Origin: Dyadobacter sp. CECT 9275
GTDB taxonomy: Bacteria > Bacteroidota > Bacteroidia > Cytophagales > Spirosomataceae
Direction of reading: 5' to 3'
Assembly: GCF_907164905.1 (NCBI RefSeq)
Contig: NZ_CAJRAF010000002.1
Location: 3,806,001-3,870,000 of the forward strand
Length of the DNA: 64,000 bases
A program made the position numbers and the translations under genes. The notes beneath the pieces are model-generated. The model was not told where the DNA came from, searched no databases, and saw only the letters and a list, made by a program, of their open reading frames with translations. This document shows, piece by piece, positions 33,805-41,834 of this stretch (positions are counted from its first letter, which is position 1; each line of letters begins with the position of its first letter).

Positions 33805-34410
33805 TTAATTGACGACTAAGCTGTAAACCTTATCCTGCCCACCATAGCCTGTGGCTTTGTCACCGACCAATCGCCATTTCAGATTGGAGTTGTTAACAAC
33901 ATTCAGTACATCATTCAGATTATTGGCGCCATCGGCGAGGATTTGGGTTTTTGTGCCCGAAAAGCGCATGTCTTTGATAGCGTACTTGCCATCCGAAGTT
34001 TTGCCAATATTTTTCCCTTCGACAGAAACCCCGGTATTTAGTTCGTAATTCTTCAGATATACGATTTGGTTTGAGAATTCTTTTACGTTCTCGGCTGTGA
34101 TCAGATTATTCTCAAAGCTTACTATTTCACCTTTTGCTTTGGTGCTGGCACTTATTTTGGCTTCCACCAATTTATCATCGGCTGCCGTCTCGCCGTATAC
34201 TTTCTGCCAGAAGCGAACCGTGCTGTCTGCTTTATAGAAACTCACCGAACCTGCCTTACCGGTAATACTGTAAGAAGTTACTTGAACAGGGTCGGTACCC
34301 GGCCCGTTGCCTTCACCTTTCTGATCAACGCCAGGCTTGTCACAGGCGGTCATCAAAGCGCCAAGCGCGATTACAGAAGCGGTATTCTTGAAGTTTTTCC
34401 AAACTGACAT
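33805..34410 (-). CDS. Lipoprotein of unknown function
   Basis: 201 residues from ATG 34410, chosen for GGGGAGGATGAT upstream; a frame to 34506 lacks a start signal. The signal with lipobox is MTAC (ALGALMTAC, Cys at ~24), then a low-complexity linker (GEGNGPGTDPVQ) and a beta-rich domain (YSITGKAGSVSFYKADSTV). It converges on the von Willebrand A gene and shares its high G+C, so the two may have arrived together. No domain is recognised. Confidence 0.7.
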   Translation of the reverse strand: MSVWKNFKNTASVIALGALMTACDKPGVDQKGEGNGPGTDPVQVTSYSITGKAGSVSFYKADSTVRFWQKVYGETAADDKLVEAKISASTKAKGEIVSFENNLITAENVKEFSNQIVYLKNYELNTGVSVEGKNIGKTSDGKYAIKDMRFSGTKTQILADGANNLNDVLNVVNNSNLKWRLVGDKATGYGGQDKVYSLVVN

Positions 34411-34594
34411 ATCATCCTCCCCTTGTGGATGCCTGACAGTATAGCAAAAAAACCGTTGCAATTCAAAGAGTTTGGAAAGGGGTGAAAAAAGTCGAGGATC
34501 TTGCATATAAATAGCTGTTTTATAACATATTAATACCTGTTAAATTAACTCATTGGTTTAGTGATACTAATTCCCAATAGACAATACACCACAT

Positions 34595-34639
34595 CCAACT
34601 CCAGCGAATCGGGCCAGGGTCCCGCTCTGCTGGAATTGG
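34595..34639 (-). terminator. Inverted repeat downstream of the resolvase
   Basis: CCAACTCCAGC (34595-34605) pairs with GCTGGAATTGG (34629-34639) with one wobble. It lies just after the resolvase stop on the minus strand, where a terminator is expected, but no T run follows. Confidence 0.3.
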
Positions 34640-34661
34640 TCTTACTCAACACTTCAAGGGG

Positions 34662-35306
34662 CTAAAGTGCCTTCAAGCGTTTAAGTAAGGTATGAATGGT
34701 ACCTGGATGCCAGCGACTAGTGCCACGAAAGGTTGGAACCCCTCGTATGTTCAGCTCCTTCGAAACAGCACGCACGGATTGCACCCCTTTTTCCTTCAAT
34801 TTTTTCAGTAATGGCAGCAATTTGAGAGCAAAGTCTTCTGCAGCTTTACGGTTGATTTTCGAGAGCGTTTTTCCATTTTGTCCAAGTACTGTCCCTCGTT
34901 TTTTTGCTACGTCCAATGCCTCTTTCGTTGCCTCGCTAATTTTTCGCCTATGCTCTTCCGCTACTGCTGCCAGTATATGAATTGTAAAACGGTTTGCGTG
35001 AGGATTGTCCGTTACTACAATGTCAACGTTAGACTTAACAATTCTCGCGATCTGTTCCACGTCACGTCCCAATCGGTCAAGTTTTGATACGATAAGAGTC
35101 GCTTTCATTTTCTTGCACATTTTTAAAGCTTGCATCAGGCCAATCCTGGATTTTCGTGTAGATTTGATCTCAATGACCTGATCGATTAATTCATAATCGT
35201 TGAGTTTGCAATAATTCATGATAGCTTCCTGCTGCGCCTCCAGCCCCAGCCCACTTCTTCCTTGCTTGCAAGTGGAAACCCGATAGTATGCAATTGCCTG
35301 TTTCAT
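34662..35306 (-). CDS. Serine recombinase / resolvase
   Basis: 214 residues. The catalytic N-terminal domain has YYRVSTCKQGRSGLGLEAQ (Ser near residue 10), IVSKLDRLGRDV and AAVAEEHRRKISE. A C-terminal DNA-binding region (RAVSKELNIRGVPTFRG, then a helix) follows. The size is that of small resolvase/invertases (~200), not large integrases. Upstream are two palindromes sharing TAAACGATCGTTTA, which are candidate binding or recombination sites. It is probably a stability function of the mobile segment. Confidence 0.9.
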   Translation of the reverse strand: MKQAIAYYRVSTCKQGRSGLGLEAQQEAIMNYCKLNDYELIDQVIEIKSTRKSRIGLMQALKMCKKMKATLIVSKLDRLGRDVEQIARIVKSNVDIVVTDNPHANRFTIHILAAVAEEHRRKISEATKEALDVAKKRGTVLGQNGKTLSKINRKAAEDFALKLLPLLKKLKEKGVQSVRAVSKELNIRGVPTFRGTSRWHPGTIHTLLKRLKAL

Positions 35307-35336
35307 AAGCCATTACCCCTCTGCCCTGTCTAGTGG

Positions 35337-35350
35337 TAAACGATCGTTTA
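35337..35350. repeat. Palindrome TAAACGATCGTTTA, proximal copy
   Basis: A perfect 14-bp palindrome 31 bases upstream of the resolvase start. Its whole sequence is the centre of the 32-bp palindrome at 35453-35484. This is a likely protein-binding site of the resolvase or a regulator. Confidence 0.7.
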
Positions 35351-35452
35351 TATTTGTACAGAATTTGTTTAAAAAACGGTTAACCGATTCTGGAAAGAGG
35401 TTGAACTACAACGAGTTGAGAAGGAGCGAAAAGCAAAAATTACCAGGAAAGT

Positions 35453-35484
35453 GTCTATATGTAAACGATCGTTTACATATAGAC
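35453..35484. repeat. Perfect 32-bp palindrome, distal copy
   Basis: The half sequence GTCTATATGTAAACGA is followed by its exact inverse complement, with GTAAACGATCGTTTAC at the centre. Centre-to-centre distance to the proximal copy is 125 bases. It lies in a gene-free 336-base stretch between the resolvase and the divergent lipoprotein. A res-like site, operator pair or replication-associated site is possible. Confidence 0.7.
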
Positions 35485-35642
35485 AAATTTTTCCGGAAGA
35501 ATTTAGATAGGTATAAGGATAAGGGTTATTGAGTATCGAATTTAAGCATGTCCTCAAACTCACCCGGACTGGTGCTGAGGCATTGATTTATATCTAAATC
35601 AATTTATAAGTACCCGAGACTTTCAGGTCAGAGGAGAGAGAA

Positions 35643-36056
35643 ATGAAAATAAAAATAGCCCTGCTTTTACTTATAACCAGCTTATCAACCACTGCCTGTG
35701 GTGGCCGTGCTGCCAACCCAGTCATGACCATGCAGTACGGCGACCAAAAGAAAAGCTGCCGTGCCCTGGAAAGCGAAATGATCGGCGTACAACAAGAAAT
35801 ATCCCGCCTTGTTCCTAAAACTGATAAGACCGGCAAGAACGTGGCATTAGGGGTTGCCGGAGCGTTCGTTCTGTTCCCCTGGTTCTTTATGGATTTCAGC
35901 CATGCCGAAGAAGAAGAGGTGAATGCTTACCGCCAACGTTATAATAATCTGGCAAGTTTGGCAGCCGACAAGGGCTGTGATATTGATACCAGGCCCATCC
36001 CAGTTATCAAATCCCATACATCCGAACGTTTCAAAGAAGATTCTAAGCTGAACTAG
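35643..36056 (+). CDS. Small lipoprotein
   Basis: 137 residues behind GAGGAGAGA. The signal has lipobox STTAC (Cys19, followed by GGR). The mature part has QYGDQKKSCRALESEM, a hydrophobic segment NVALGVAGAFVLFPWFFMD and AEEEEVNAYRQRYNNLASLA, a layout I recall from proteobacterial lipoproteins of unknown function. It probably has a membrane anchor and a hydrophobic helix. It is divergent from the resolvase. Confidence 0.7.
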   Translation: MKIKIALLLLITSLSTTACGGRAANPVMTMQYGDQKKSCRALESEMIGVQQEISRLVPKTDKTGKNVALGVAGAFVLFPWFFMDFSHAEEEEVNAYRQRYNNLASLAADKGCDIDTRPIPVIKSHTSERFKEDSKLN

Positions 36057-36156
36057 GTTTATAGCTGCCGGGTTTCAGGATGTTTAGACTTCTGCTCTTT
36101 CGAAACAGAATCCTCAACTCATGCTTTCTCCATTTGGTTTATTTTTCAATACAAGA

Positions 36157-36173
36157 ATAAACTAATAGTTTAT
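36157..36173. promoter_or_regulatory. Candidate AbiEi operator
   Basis: ATAAACTA-A-TAGTTTAT is a perfect 17-bp palindrome upstream of the antitoxin gene. A second half site ATAAACTA lies at 36229-36236 and ends at the A of the ATG. AbiEi antitoxins repress their own operon by binding inverted repeats, which fits. Confidence 0.5.
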
Positions 36174-36200
36174 CTTTGTGGAAAATTATAAACACAAGTA

Positions 36201-36229
36201 TTGACAAAGTTTGTTTTTCTTAGTATAAA
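36201..36229 (+). promoter_or_regulatory. Promoter of the abiE operon
   Basis: TTGACA (36201-36206) and TATAAA (36224-36229) are spaced by 17 bases, matching a sigma70-type promoter. This differs from the Bacteroidota -33/-7 form and ends ~7 bases before the antitoxin start, so the transcript would be almost leaderless. Confidence 0.5.
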
Positions 36230-36235
36230 TAAACT

Positions 36236-37018
36236 ATGAGTTTACCAAATGAGAAAAAATTAAACCATTTGCTACGCGACTGGCCGTCAGAAGCAGTTGT
36301 CGTTACTTCGTGGCTTAACGATCAGGGATATTCCAATCAACTGCTTAACCGTTATAAAAAAAGCGCCTGGATCGAATCTCTGGGTACAGGAGCTTTGATC
36401 AAAACCGGCGATAAGGTCGGCTATGAGGGGGCCGTGTACGCGCTGCAAAACCAGCTGAATCTCTCAGTTCACCCGGGCGGACGAACAGCATTGTCTTTAC
36501 TTGGCAAAGCGCACTACCTCGAATTATCTCAAACGAAAGTTGATCTGTTCGGTGATACCTTTGAAACATTGCCCGGCTGGTGTGAAAATAGGGATTGGGG
36601 AGTAAAACTGGCCTATCATAAATCGAATTTTCTCCCAGGTAATATCGGCTTGACAGACTTAGAGCTTAAGTCCTTTTCAATCAAAGTATCGTCTGCCGCC
36701 AGGGCCATGATGGAATGCCTGTACCTTGCAAAAACCAACCCGCAAATCATAGAATGTTATGAGCTGATGGAAGGAATGAACAATTTGCGGCCAGGCTCTG
36801 TGCAGCAACTGCTGAATCAGTGTAATTCGGTGAAAGTAAAGCGTCTTTTCCTTTATATGGCCGAAAAGGCTGAGCACTCATGGGTTCAGCATTTGGTAGT
36901 TGAGCAAATAGATATGGGTAAAGGCAAACGTAGCCTAACAAAAAATGGCAGCTACGTGTCTAAATATCAAATAACGGTTCCGAAAGAGTTGGAAGAACAT
37001 GGAAAACAAAATTTATAA
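36236..37018 (+). CDS. abiEi: AbiEi-family antitoxin/regulator (type IV toxin-antitoxin)
   Basis: 260 residues. N-terminal winged-helix AbiEi domain (AVVVTSWLNDQGYSNQLLNRY near residues 17-40) and a central AbiEi_3-like part with LSVHPGGRTALSLLGKAHY, then a C-terminal helical region. AbiEi binds DNA to repress its operon and neutralises the nucleotidyltransferase toxin without stable contact. Its last 20 bases overlap the toxin gene. The operator palindrome is upstream. Confidence 0.85.
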   Translation: MSLPNEKKLNHLLRDWPSEAVVVTSWLNDQGYSNQLLNRYKKSAWIESLGTGALIKTGDKVGYEGAVYALQNQLNLSVHPGGRTALSLLGKAHYLELSQTKVDLFGDTFETLPGWCENRDWGVKLAYHKSNFLPGNIGLTDLELKSFSIKVSSAARAMMECLYLAKTNPQIIECYELMEGMNNLRPGSVQQLLNQCNSVKVKRLFLYMAEKAEHSWVQHLVVEQIDMGKGKRSLTKNGSYVSKYQITVPKELEEHGKQNL

Positions 37019-37898
37019 ACGACAAGTCGCGTTGCTACTCGACGTATTACCTGAGGTCGCCAAAGAGGAGTGCTTTGCTCTTCATGGCGGCACAGCGATT
37101 AATTTGTTTGTCCGCAATATGCCGCGCCTGTCCGTAGATATAGATCTAACCTACCTTCCCATTGAAGACAGAAAGATAACCTTGCTGAATATCGGGCAAG
37201 CTCTCGAAAGAGTTAAAACAAATATCGAAAAGGCGATCCCTCGGGTTCATGTCCAGCATAAGAAGGACATCGGTAAACTTCTCATTTCCCTGCCTGGTGC
37301 AGAAATTAAACTGGAAGTGAATCTTGTTGGTCGTGGGTCTTTCAAGACGCCGGTACAGATGGTGCTTTGTGAAAGGGCCCAGCAAGAATTTGATGTGTTT
37401 ACAAGTATCGCTGTTGTCCCTTTTGGACAGCTTTTTGGAGGAAAGGTATGCGCAGCCCTGGACAGGCAACATCCCCGAGATTTGTTCGATATCAGATATC
37501 TGTTGGCAAACGAAGGCTTTTCCGATGAAGTACGCCAGGGATTCATTTACTGTCTTCTGGGTAGCGACAGGCCGATGAATGAGCTAATAGTACCAAACTT
37601 TCAGGATCAGCGCTTAGCCCTGGCCAATCAGTTTTCCGGCATGAGTGCCGAGGAATTCAGCTACGAGGAGTATGAAACTGTGAGGGAACAGCTTGTAAAG
37701 GTTGTTCTGAAAAGCCTTACACCATCCGATAAGGACTTTCTCCTCAGTTTCAAAAACGTGGACCCCGACTGGTGTATTTATGATTTTGAGAGGTTTCCAT
37801 CCATTCAATGGAAGCTCCGTAATCTGGATATTCTCAAAAAAACAAACCCTGAAAAACATCAGGAACAATTCGAAAGGCTGAAAGAAAAGCTTGATTAA
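36999..37898 (+). CDS. abiEii: AbiEii-family nucleotidyltransferase toxin
   Basis: 299 residues. The nucleotidyltransferase core has FALHGGTAINLFV (GG motif near residue 30) and SVDIDLTYL with the DxD metal site near residue 47, then a helical C-terminal half. The family adds nucleotides to tRNA or other RNA and stops growth, giving abortive phage protection. It overlaps the antitoxin gene by 20 bases. An ISL3-like element follows 130 bases downstream. Confidence 0.9.
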   Translation: MENKIYKRQVALLLDVLPEVAKEECFALHGGTAINLFVRNMPRLSVDIDLTYLPIEDRKITLLNIGQALERVKTNIEKAIPRVHVQHKKDIGKLLISLPGAEIKLEVNLVGRGSFKTPVQMVLCERAQQEFDVFTSIAVVPFGQLFGGKVCAALDRQHPRDLFDIRYLLANEGFSDEVRQGFIYCLLGSDRPMNELIVPNFQDQRLALANQFSGMSAEEFSYEEYETVREQLVKVVLKSLTPSDKDFLLSFKNVDPDWCIYDFERFPSIQWKLRNLDILKKTNPEKHQEQFERLKEKLD

Positions 37899-38055
37899 AG
37901 AAACGGACTCGTTGTGCAAGAATTCTGAATAAAAAATTTTTTTGTATTAATGAAACCCAAAATTACTTTCTCAGCCCAGGATTTTGTCTGGCGTAATCCT
38001 ATATGAAGAGGTAATTAGTGATATAAGACGGATCAAGTCAAATTCTTGGGGGGAA

Positions 38056-38991
38056 TTAAGCATAAAGTTTAGAAAGCCGGAACAGGAAGAACTTGATGTC
38101 TCTTACGCCTCTGGATGATGATCTAAATGACTTGATTTTTGCGTTGAAGGATTCGGCAGACGCATTCGTACTCCTATTGTTGAAAAAATTTAGAATGTCT
38201 GAGTAATGCGCTTGAATAGACCTGGCGACGGTTTTGAAGGAGTCTATCCCACAGTCTTCTACTGTGTTATACCACAATGCAAGCTTTTTAAAGGCCACTT
38301 CCTTCGATCCGCAAGTCCGAAAGATGCTTCCGAGCTCCAAAGAGATATTGTAAGCTTGCTTGATTAAGGGATAACGTTCAAAGAGTAAATGGGCACGTTT
38401 TGCCTGCGATGAAGTCCATTTATCCTGATGCTTAAATAACAAATACCTGCTTCTGGCTAATAATTGTTTTACAGTGTCTCCGTTTTCGAGAACTTCCGGT
38501 TCAAAGCTGATTCCAGCCTCCTTTGCAGCGCCAATCGCTCCATTCTCCTGATCCAACGCTTCCCAACGGTATTTGATCCTAATCTCCTGTACAGCTTCAT
38601 ATGCAAGTTTTTGGACATGAAAACGATCGATTACACGATCTGCTTTGGCAAAACAGCGTTTCACGATCAGGTTCATGTTGGCCGCCATATCAAGAGTTAC
38701 TTCGGTAACTGTGTCCCGTATTTTCTTGGGAATCTTCTTTAAAACCTCAATAACCGTCTCGGCCTGAGTTCCTTTAATCATCGCAACAAGTGCGCCCTTT
38801 CTGCCTTTGGCTGCTTTATTGGTAACAATGGTGTATAATTCTCCGTTAGAGAGGGCGGTTTCATCAATGCTTAATTGAACTCCTGTATTCTGAGCATACA
38901 ACATCCAATCTTCCGCATGCTCTACCTGATCCCACTGGCGATAATCACTGATATGATTCTTATACTGCTGCTGAAGCTGTTTCCCATCCAT
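38056..38991 (-). CDS. ISL3-type DDE transposase (orfB)
   Basis: 311 residues. DDE catalytic residues are visible: D in QLSIDETALSNGE, D in VTLDMAANMNL, E in NASAESFNAKIKSF. The reading frame continues upstream of its ATG into DNHPVSCSQLGKYF, overlapping the end of orfA in another frame, so a frameshift fusion with orfA is possible (shift near the AAA GGG region at ~39040). It catalyses transposition of the IS at 38030-39456. Confidence 0.9.
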   Translation of the reverse strand: MDGKQLQQQYKNHISDYRQWDQVEHAEDWMLYAQNTGVQLSIDETALSNGELYTIVTNKAAKGRKGALVAMIKGTQAETVIEVLKKIPKKIRDTVTEVTLDMAANMNLIVKRCFAKADRVIDRFHVQKLAYEAVQEIRIKYRWEALDQENGAIGAAKEAGISFEPEVLENGDTVKQLLARSRYLLFKHQDKWTSSQAKRAHLLFERYPLIKQAYNISLELGSIFRTCGSKEVAFKKLALWYNTVEDCGIDSFKTVARSIQAHYSDILNFFNNRSTNASAESFNAKIKSFRSSSRGVRDIKFFLFRLSKLYA

Positions 38992-39034
38992 ATGAAAGTA
39001 TTTGCCTAGTTGGGAGCAGCTTACAGGATGATTA

Positions 39035-39385
39035 TCAATACAACCCTTTTAAAAAATCCGCAAATTCCTTAGTCATTCGCGTGCCCTTTTGAACCAATTC
39101 CCAATCTCTACTTATGATCTCACCGGTATCTTTGACCTCCCAGCGGCGGCGTTTGATACAAAGTGTAACTTTCTGATTTCTAATAGGAAAGTCTTGAATA
39201 TAAATCTCAGGCAGAAAACCTTTTGACTCTAATTTTTGATCTTTAAACTCAGTGGGAGGTAGGTTTTTCTCTTCCAGGTAGATCAGAAGACCAGGGATGG
39301 CTTCAACGATCTTGGAGAGGTCAAAAAAATCTAAGATGCCTTCCGGCAACAGGAAACGAACTAAGGCTTGATACGACTCTTGCAA
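39035..39385 (-). CDS. ISL3/ISAon1-type N-terminal protein (orfA)
   Basis: 116 residues (MQESYQALVRFLLPEGILDF start), with PEIYIQDFPIRNQKVTLCIKR and ending FADFLKGLY. It matches the separate N-terminal region found before ISL3-like transposases in Bacteroidota, probably containing the DNA-end-binding part. It precedes orfB on the same strand in a different frame. Confidence 0.8.
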   Translation of the reverse strand: MQESYQALVRFLLPEGILDFFDLSKIVEAIPGLLIYLEEKNLPPTEFKDQKLESKGFLPEIYIQDFPIRNQKVTLCIKRRRWEVKDTGEIISRDWELVQKGTRMTKEFADFLKGLY

Positions 39386-39567
39386 TGGACTCTAAAAATT
39401 GATTCACCGCAAAAAAACTACTTTTTTAGTCGCCCCCCAACTTTTCGGACTGATCCTATAAGACATTTCAAAACTTTAGAAATCCTGATCCTTCAATTGT
39501 TTTAGATATGTTTTAGATACTAACAAAAAAGCAGTCACATTTTCATGTAACTGCTTGATTTTCTGTG

Positions 39568-39640
<73 letters not shown>

Positions 39641-39743
39641 GTGTCGTTGAATTGGAGTGCAAACATACAACAATTATTAAATATTAAACAATTATTTTTG
39701 TTGAAATTTAAAAAATTGATTTTTCTGACACCCCCCAAATTGC

Positions 39744-41693
39744 ATGAATTCTAATTTTAGTACTTCCCGGCTTAAGGGGAATATCCATATCGTGCTTGTT
39801 ATTAGGTTGTTATGGGTCATGTTTCTGTTTCTGATCTGCCGTATACTTTTTTATGCGTTGAATACCGCGTTTTTTCCGGGAATTACCATTCCGGGTGCTT
39901 TAAGGTTATTTGTCGGCGGTTTGCGGTTTGATACCGTTGCCGTGTTGTATACCAACATCCTGTATATTCTCCTAATGCTTATTCCTTTTACCTTTAAATA
40001 CAGAAGAGGGTATCAGAAAGGTCTGGATTATTTATATGTTTTTACCAACAGTGTGGCGCTGCTGGCCAACTGTGCTGATCTTATCTATTACCGTTTCACC
40101 ATTAAGAGAAGTACCTGGACAGTGCTGAAAGAATTTTCCAACGAGGATAACCTGCACTTACTGCTGGGAGGATTTGCCGTCCGATACTGGTACATTGTGC
40201 TCATCTGGCTGGTTATGATTTTTTCTCTGGTTTTTGTCGCCAAAAGAATACAGGTTCAAAAGCGAGCACATGATCCTGGCTGGCAATTTTTTCTGGCACA
40301 TCTGGTACTGATGGCTTTGTCTGTTTATTTGTTTATCGGAGGAGTTCGGGGCGGATTTTTACATAGTACCCGACCAATCACCTTGAGTAATGCAGGGGAA
40401 TACGTTCAAAAACCCAAAGAAATGTTTATTGCTTTAAATACACCCTTTTGTATATATAAAACAATAGAATCGACAGATTATGAGAGGGTTAGTTACTTTT
40501 CCAGTGCCAGGGAGCTTCAGGAGGCTTTTGATCCGGTACACCAGCCCGGCGCGGTTCAGTCCCCCTTTAAGCCCATGAACGTGGTGATACTGATCTGGGA
40601 AAGTTTTGGCAAGGAAATGGTTGGGGCTTACAACCATGACCTGGAAAACGGGAAATACAAGGGTTATACGCCTTTTGTTGATTCGCTAATGGGGCATAGT
40701 AAAATTTTCTGGCATTCGTTTGCCAACGGAGCGAAATCCATTGAAGCAATTCCATCGGTGCTTACCAGTATACCGGGTATCAAGGAACCGTTTATTACTA
40801 CCCGATATACAGACAACAAGCTCCCGAGCTTGCCCAGGATGTTGGGAGAAAAGGGTTATCATACCTCGTTTTTTCATGGTGCCCCCAATGGTTCCATGGG
40901 CTTTCAGGCCTTTGTGAACCTGATCGGCGTGCAGCAGTATTATGGCAAAACCGAATATGACAACGATGCCGATTATGACGGTATCTGGGGTATCTGGGAT
41001 GAAGAATTTCTTCAGTTCTGGGCAAAAAAAATGAATACCTTTCAGCAGCCCTTTCAAAGTACCCTGTTTACGGTTTCCTCTCATGACCCTTTTAAGGTAC
41101 CTGAGCGATACCGGAACAAATTTCCCAAAGGCCCGCTGCCGATCTATGAAACGATGGGATATTCGGATATGGCGCTGAGGAAGTTTTTTGAAACGGCCAA
41201 AAAAATGCCCTGGTATAAAAATACCTTGTTTATCATCACGGCAGATCATGCAGCAACATTTGCCCATTTCCCAAAGTACCAGACATCCGTAGGAAATTTT
41301 TCTATCCCGATTATCTTCTTTTCACCATCTGACAGCACCATGCGCGGTATCGACAGCACCAATCTGGTTCAACAGATTGATGTGATGCCGTCGGTATTAG
41401 GGTATCTGAATTACGATAAACCATATTTTTCTTTTGGTAAAAATGTATTCAAAAAACAGGCTTCCAATTATGCAGTTAACTACGACGGGGTATATCAATG
41501 GTATAATGGGCCCTATGTTTTGCAATTTGATGGACAGAAAGCCGTAGGTTTGTATAATTATCAGCAGGATAAGTTATTGAAACACAACCTGGCCGGACAG
41601 CTGCCTGTGGTGCAGAAGCCAATGGAAAATCAGGTAAAGGGATTTATACAGCAATATATAAACCGGATGCTGGACGATAAAATGGTGCCCTGA
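39744..41693 (+). CDS. LTA-synthase-like membrane sulfatase/phosphotransferase
   Basis: 649 residues. Five N-terminal membrane spans (residues ~15-215) precede an extracytoplasmic alkaline-phosphatase-fold domain: metal-binding ILIWESFG (E near ~280), nucleophile region NGAKSIEAIPSVLTS (Ser where many have Thr), SFFHGAPNGSMGF, and FIITADHAATFAH with Asp and His ligands. It probably transfers a phospho-group onto envelope glycans or lipids. No Shine-Dalgarno sequence. A 103-base gap separates it from the divergent tRNA-fMet. Confidence 0.85.
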   Translation: MNSNFSTSRLKGNIHIVLVIRLLWVMFLFLICRILFYALNTAFFPGITIPGALRLFVGGLRFDTVAVLYTNILYILLMLIPFTFKYRRGYQKGLDYLYVFTNSVALLANCADLIYYRFTIKRSTWTVLKEFSNEDNLHLLLGGFAVRYWYIVLIWLVMIFSLVFVAKRIQVQKRAHDPGWQFFLAHLVLMALSVYLFIGGVRGGFLHSTRPITLSNAGEYVQKPKEMFIALNTPFCIYKTIESTDYERVSYFSSARELQEAFDPVHQPGAVQSPFKPMNVVILIWESFGKEMVGAYNHDLENGKYKGYTPFVDSLMGHSKIFWHSFANGAKSIEAIPSVLTSIPGIKEPFITTRYTDNKLPSLPRMLGEKGYHTSFFHGAPNGSMGFQAFVNLIGVQQYYGKTEYDNDADYDGIWGIWDEEFLQFWAKKMNTFQQPFQSTLFTVSSHDPFKVPERYRNKFPKGPLPIYETMGYSDMALRKFFETAKKMPWYKNTLFIITADHAATFAHFPKYQTSVGNFSIPIIFFSPSDSTMRGIDSTNLVQQIDVMPSVLGYLNYDKPYFSFGKNVFKKQASNYAVNYDGVYQWYNGPYVLQFDGQKAVGLYNYQQDKLLKHNLAGQLPVVQKPMENQVKGFIQQYINRMLDDKMVP

Positions 41694-41834
41694 GGCATCT
41701 CTAAACTCCTTACACTCAATTTCTGTAAGGACATATTTGAATTTAATTATTAAAAATAAGATTGTTAAGTCTGGGCCGGGGATGTAAAATAGGTTAGAGG
41801 TTATGCCCGTCGATTGAAAATAGAATAAATACGA

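Larger units (their letters stand above)
38030..39456. mobile_element. Complete ISL3-like insertion sequence (ISAon1 type), 1427 bp
   Basis: Ends are imperfect inverted repeats: GGATCA...TTGGGGGG on the left (38030-38053) and TGATCC on the right ending at 39456, with the inner CCCCCCAA at 39433-39440. TATAAGAC is duplicated on both sides (38022-38029 and 39457-39464), an 8-bp target duplication typical of ISL3. It carries two minus-strand ORFs. The clean duplication indicates recent insertion. Confidence 0.85.
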
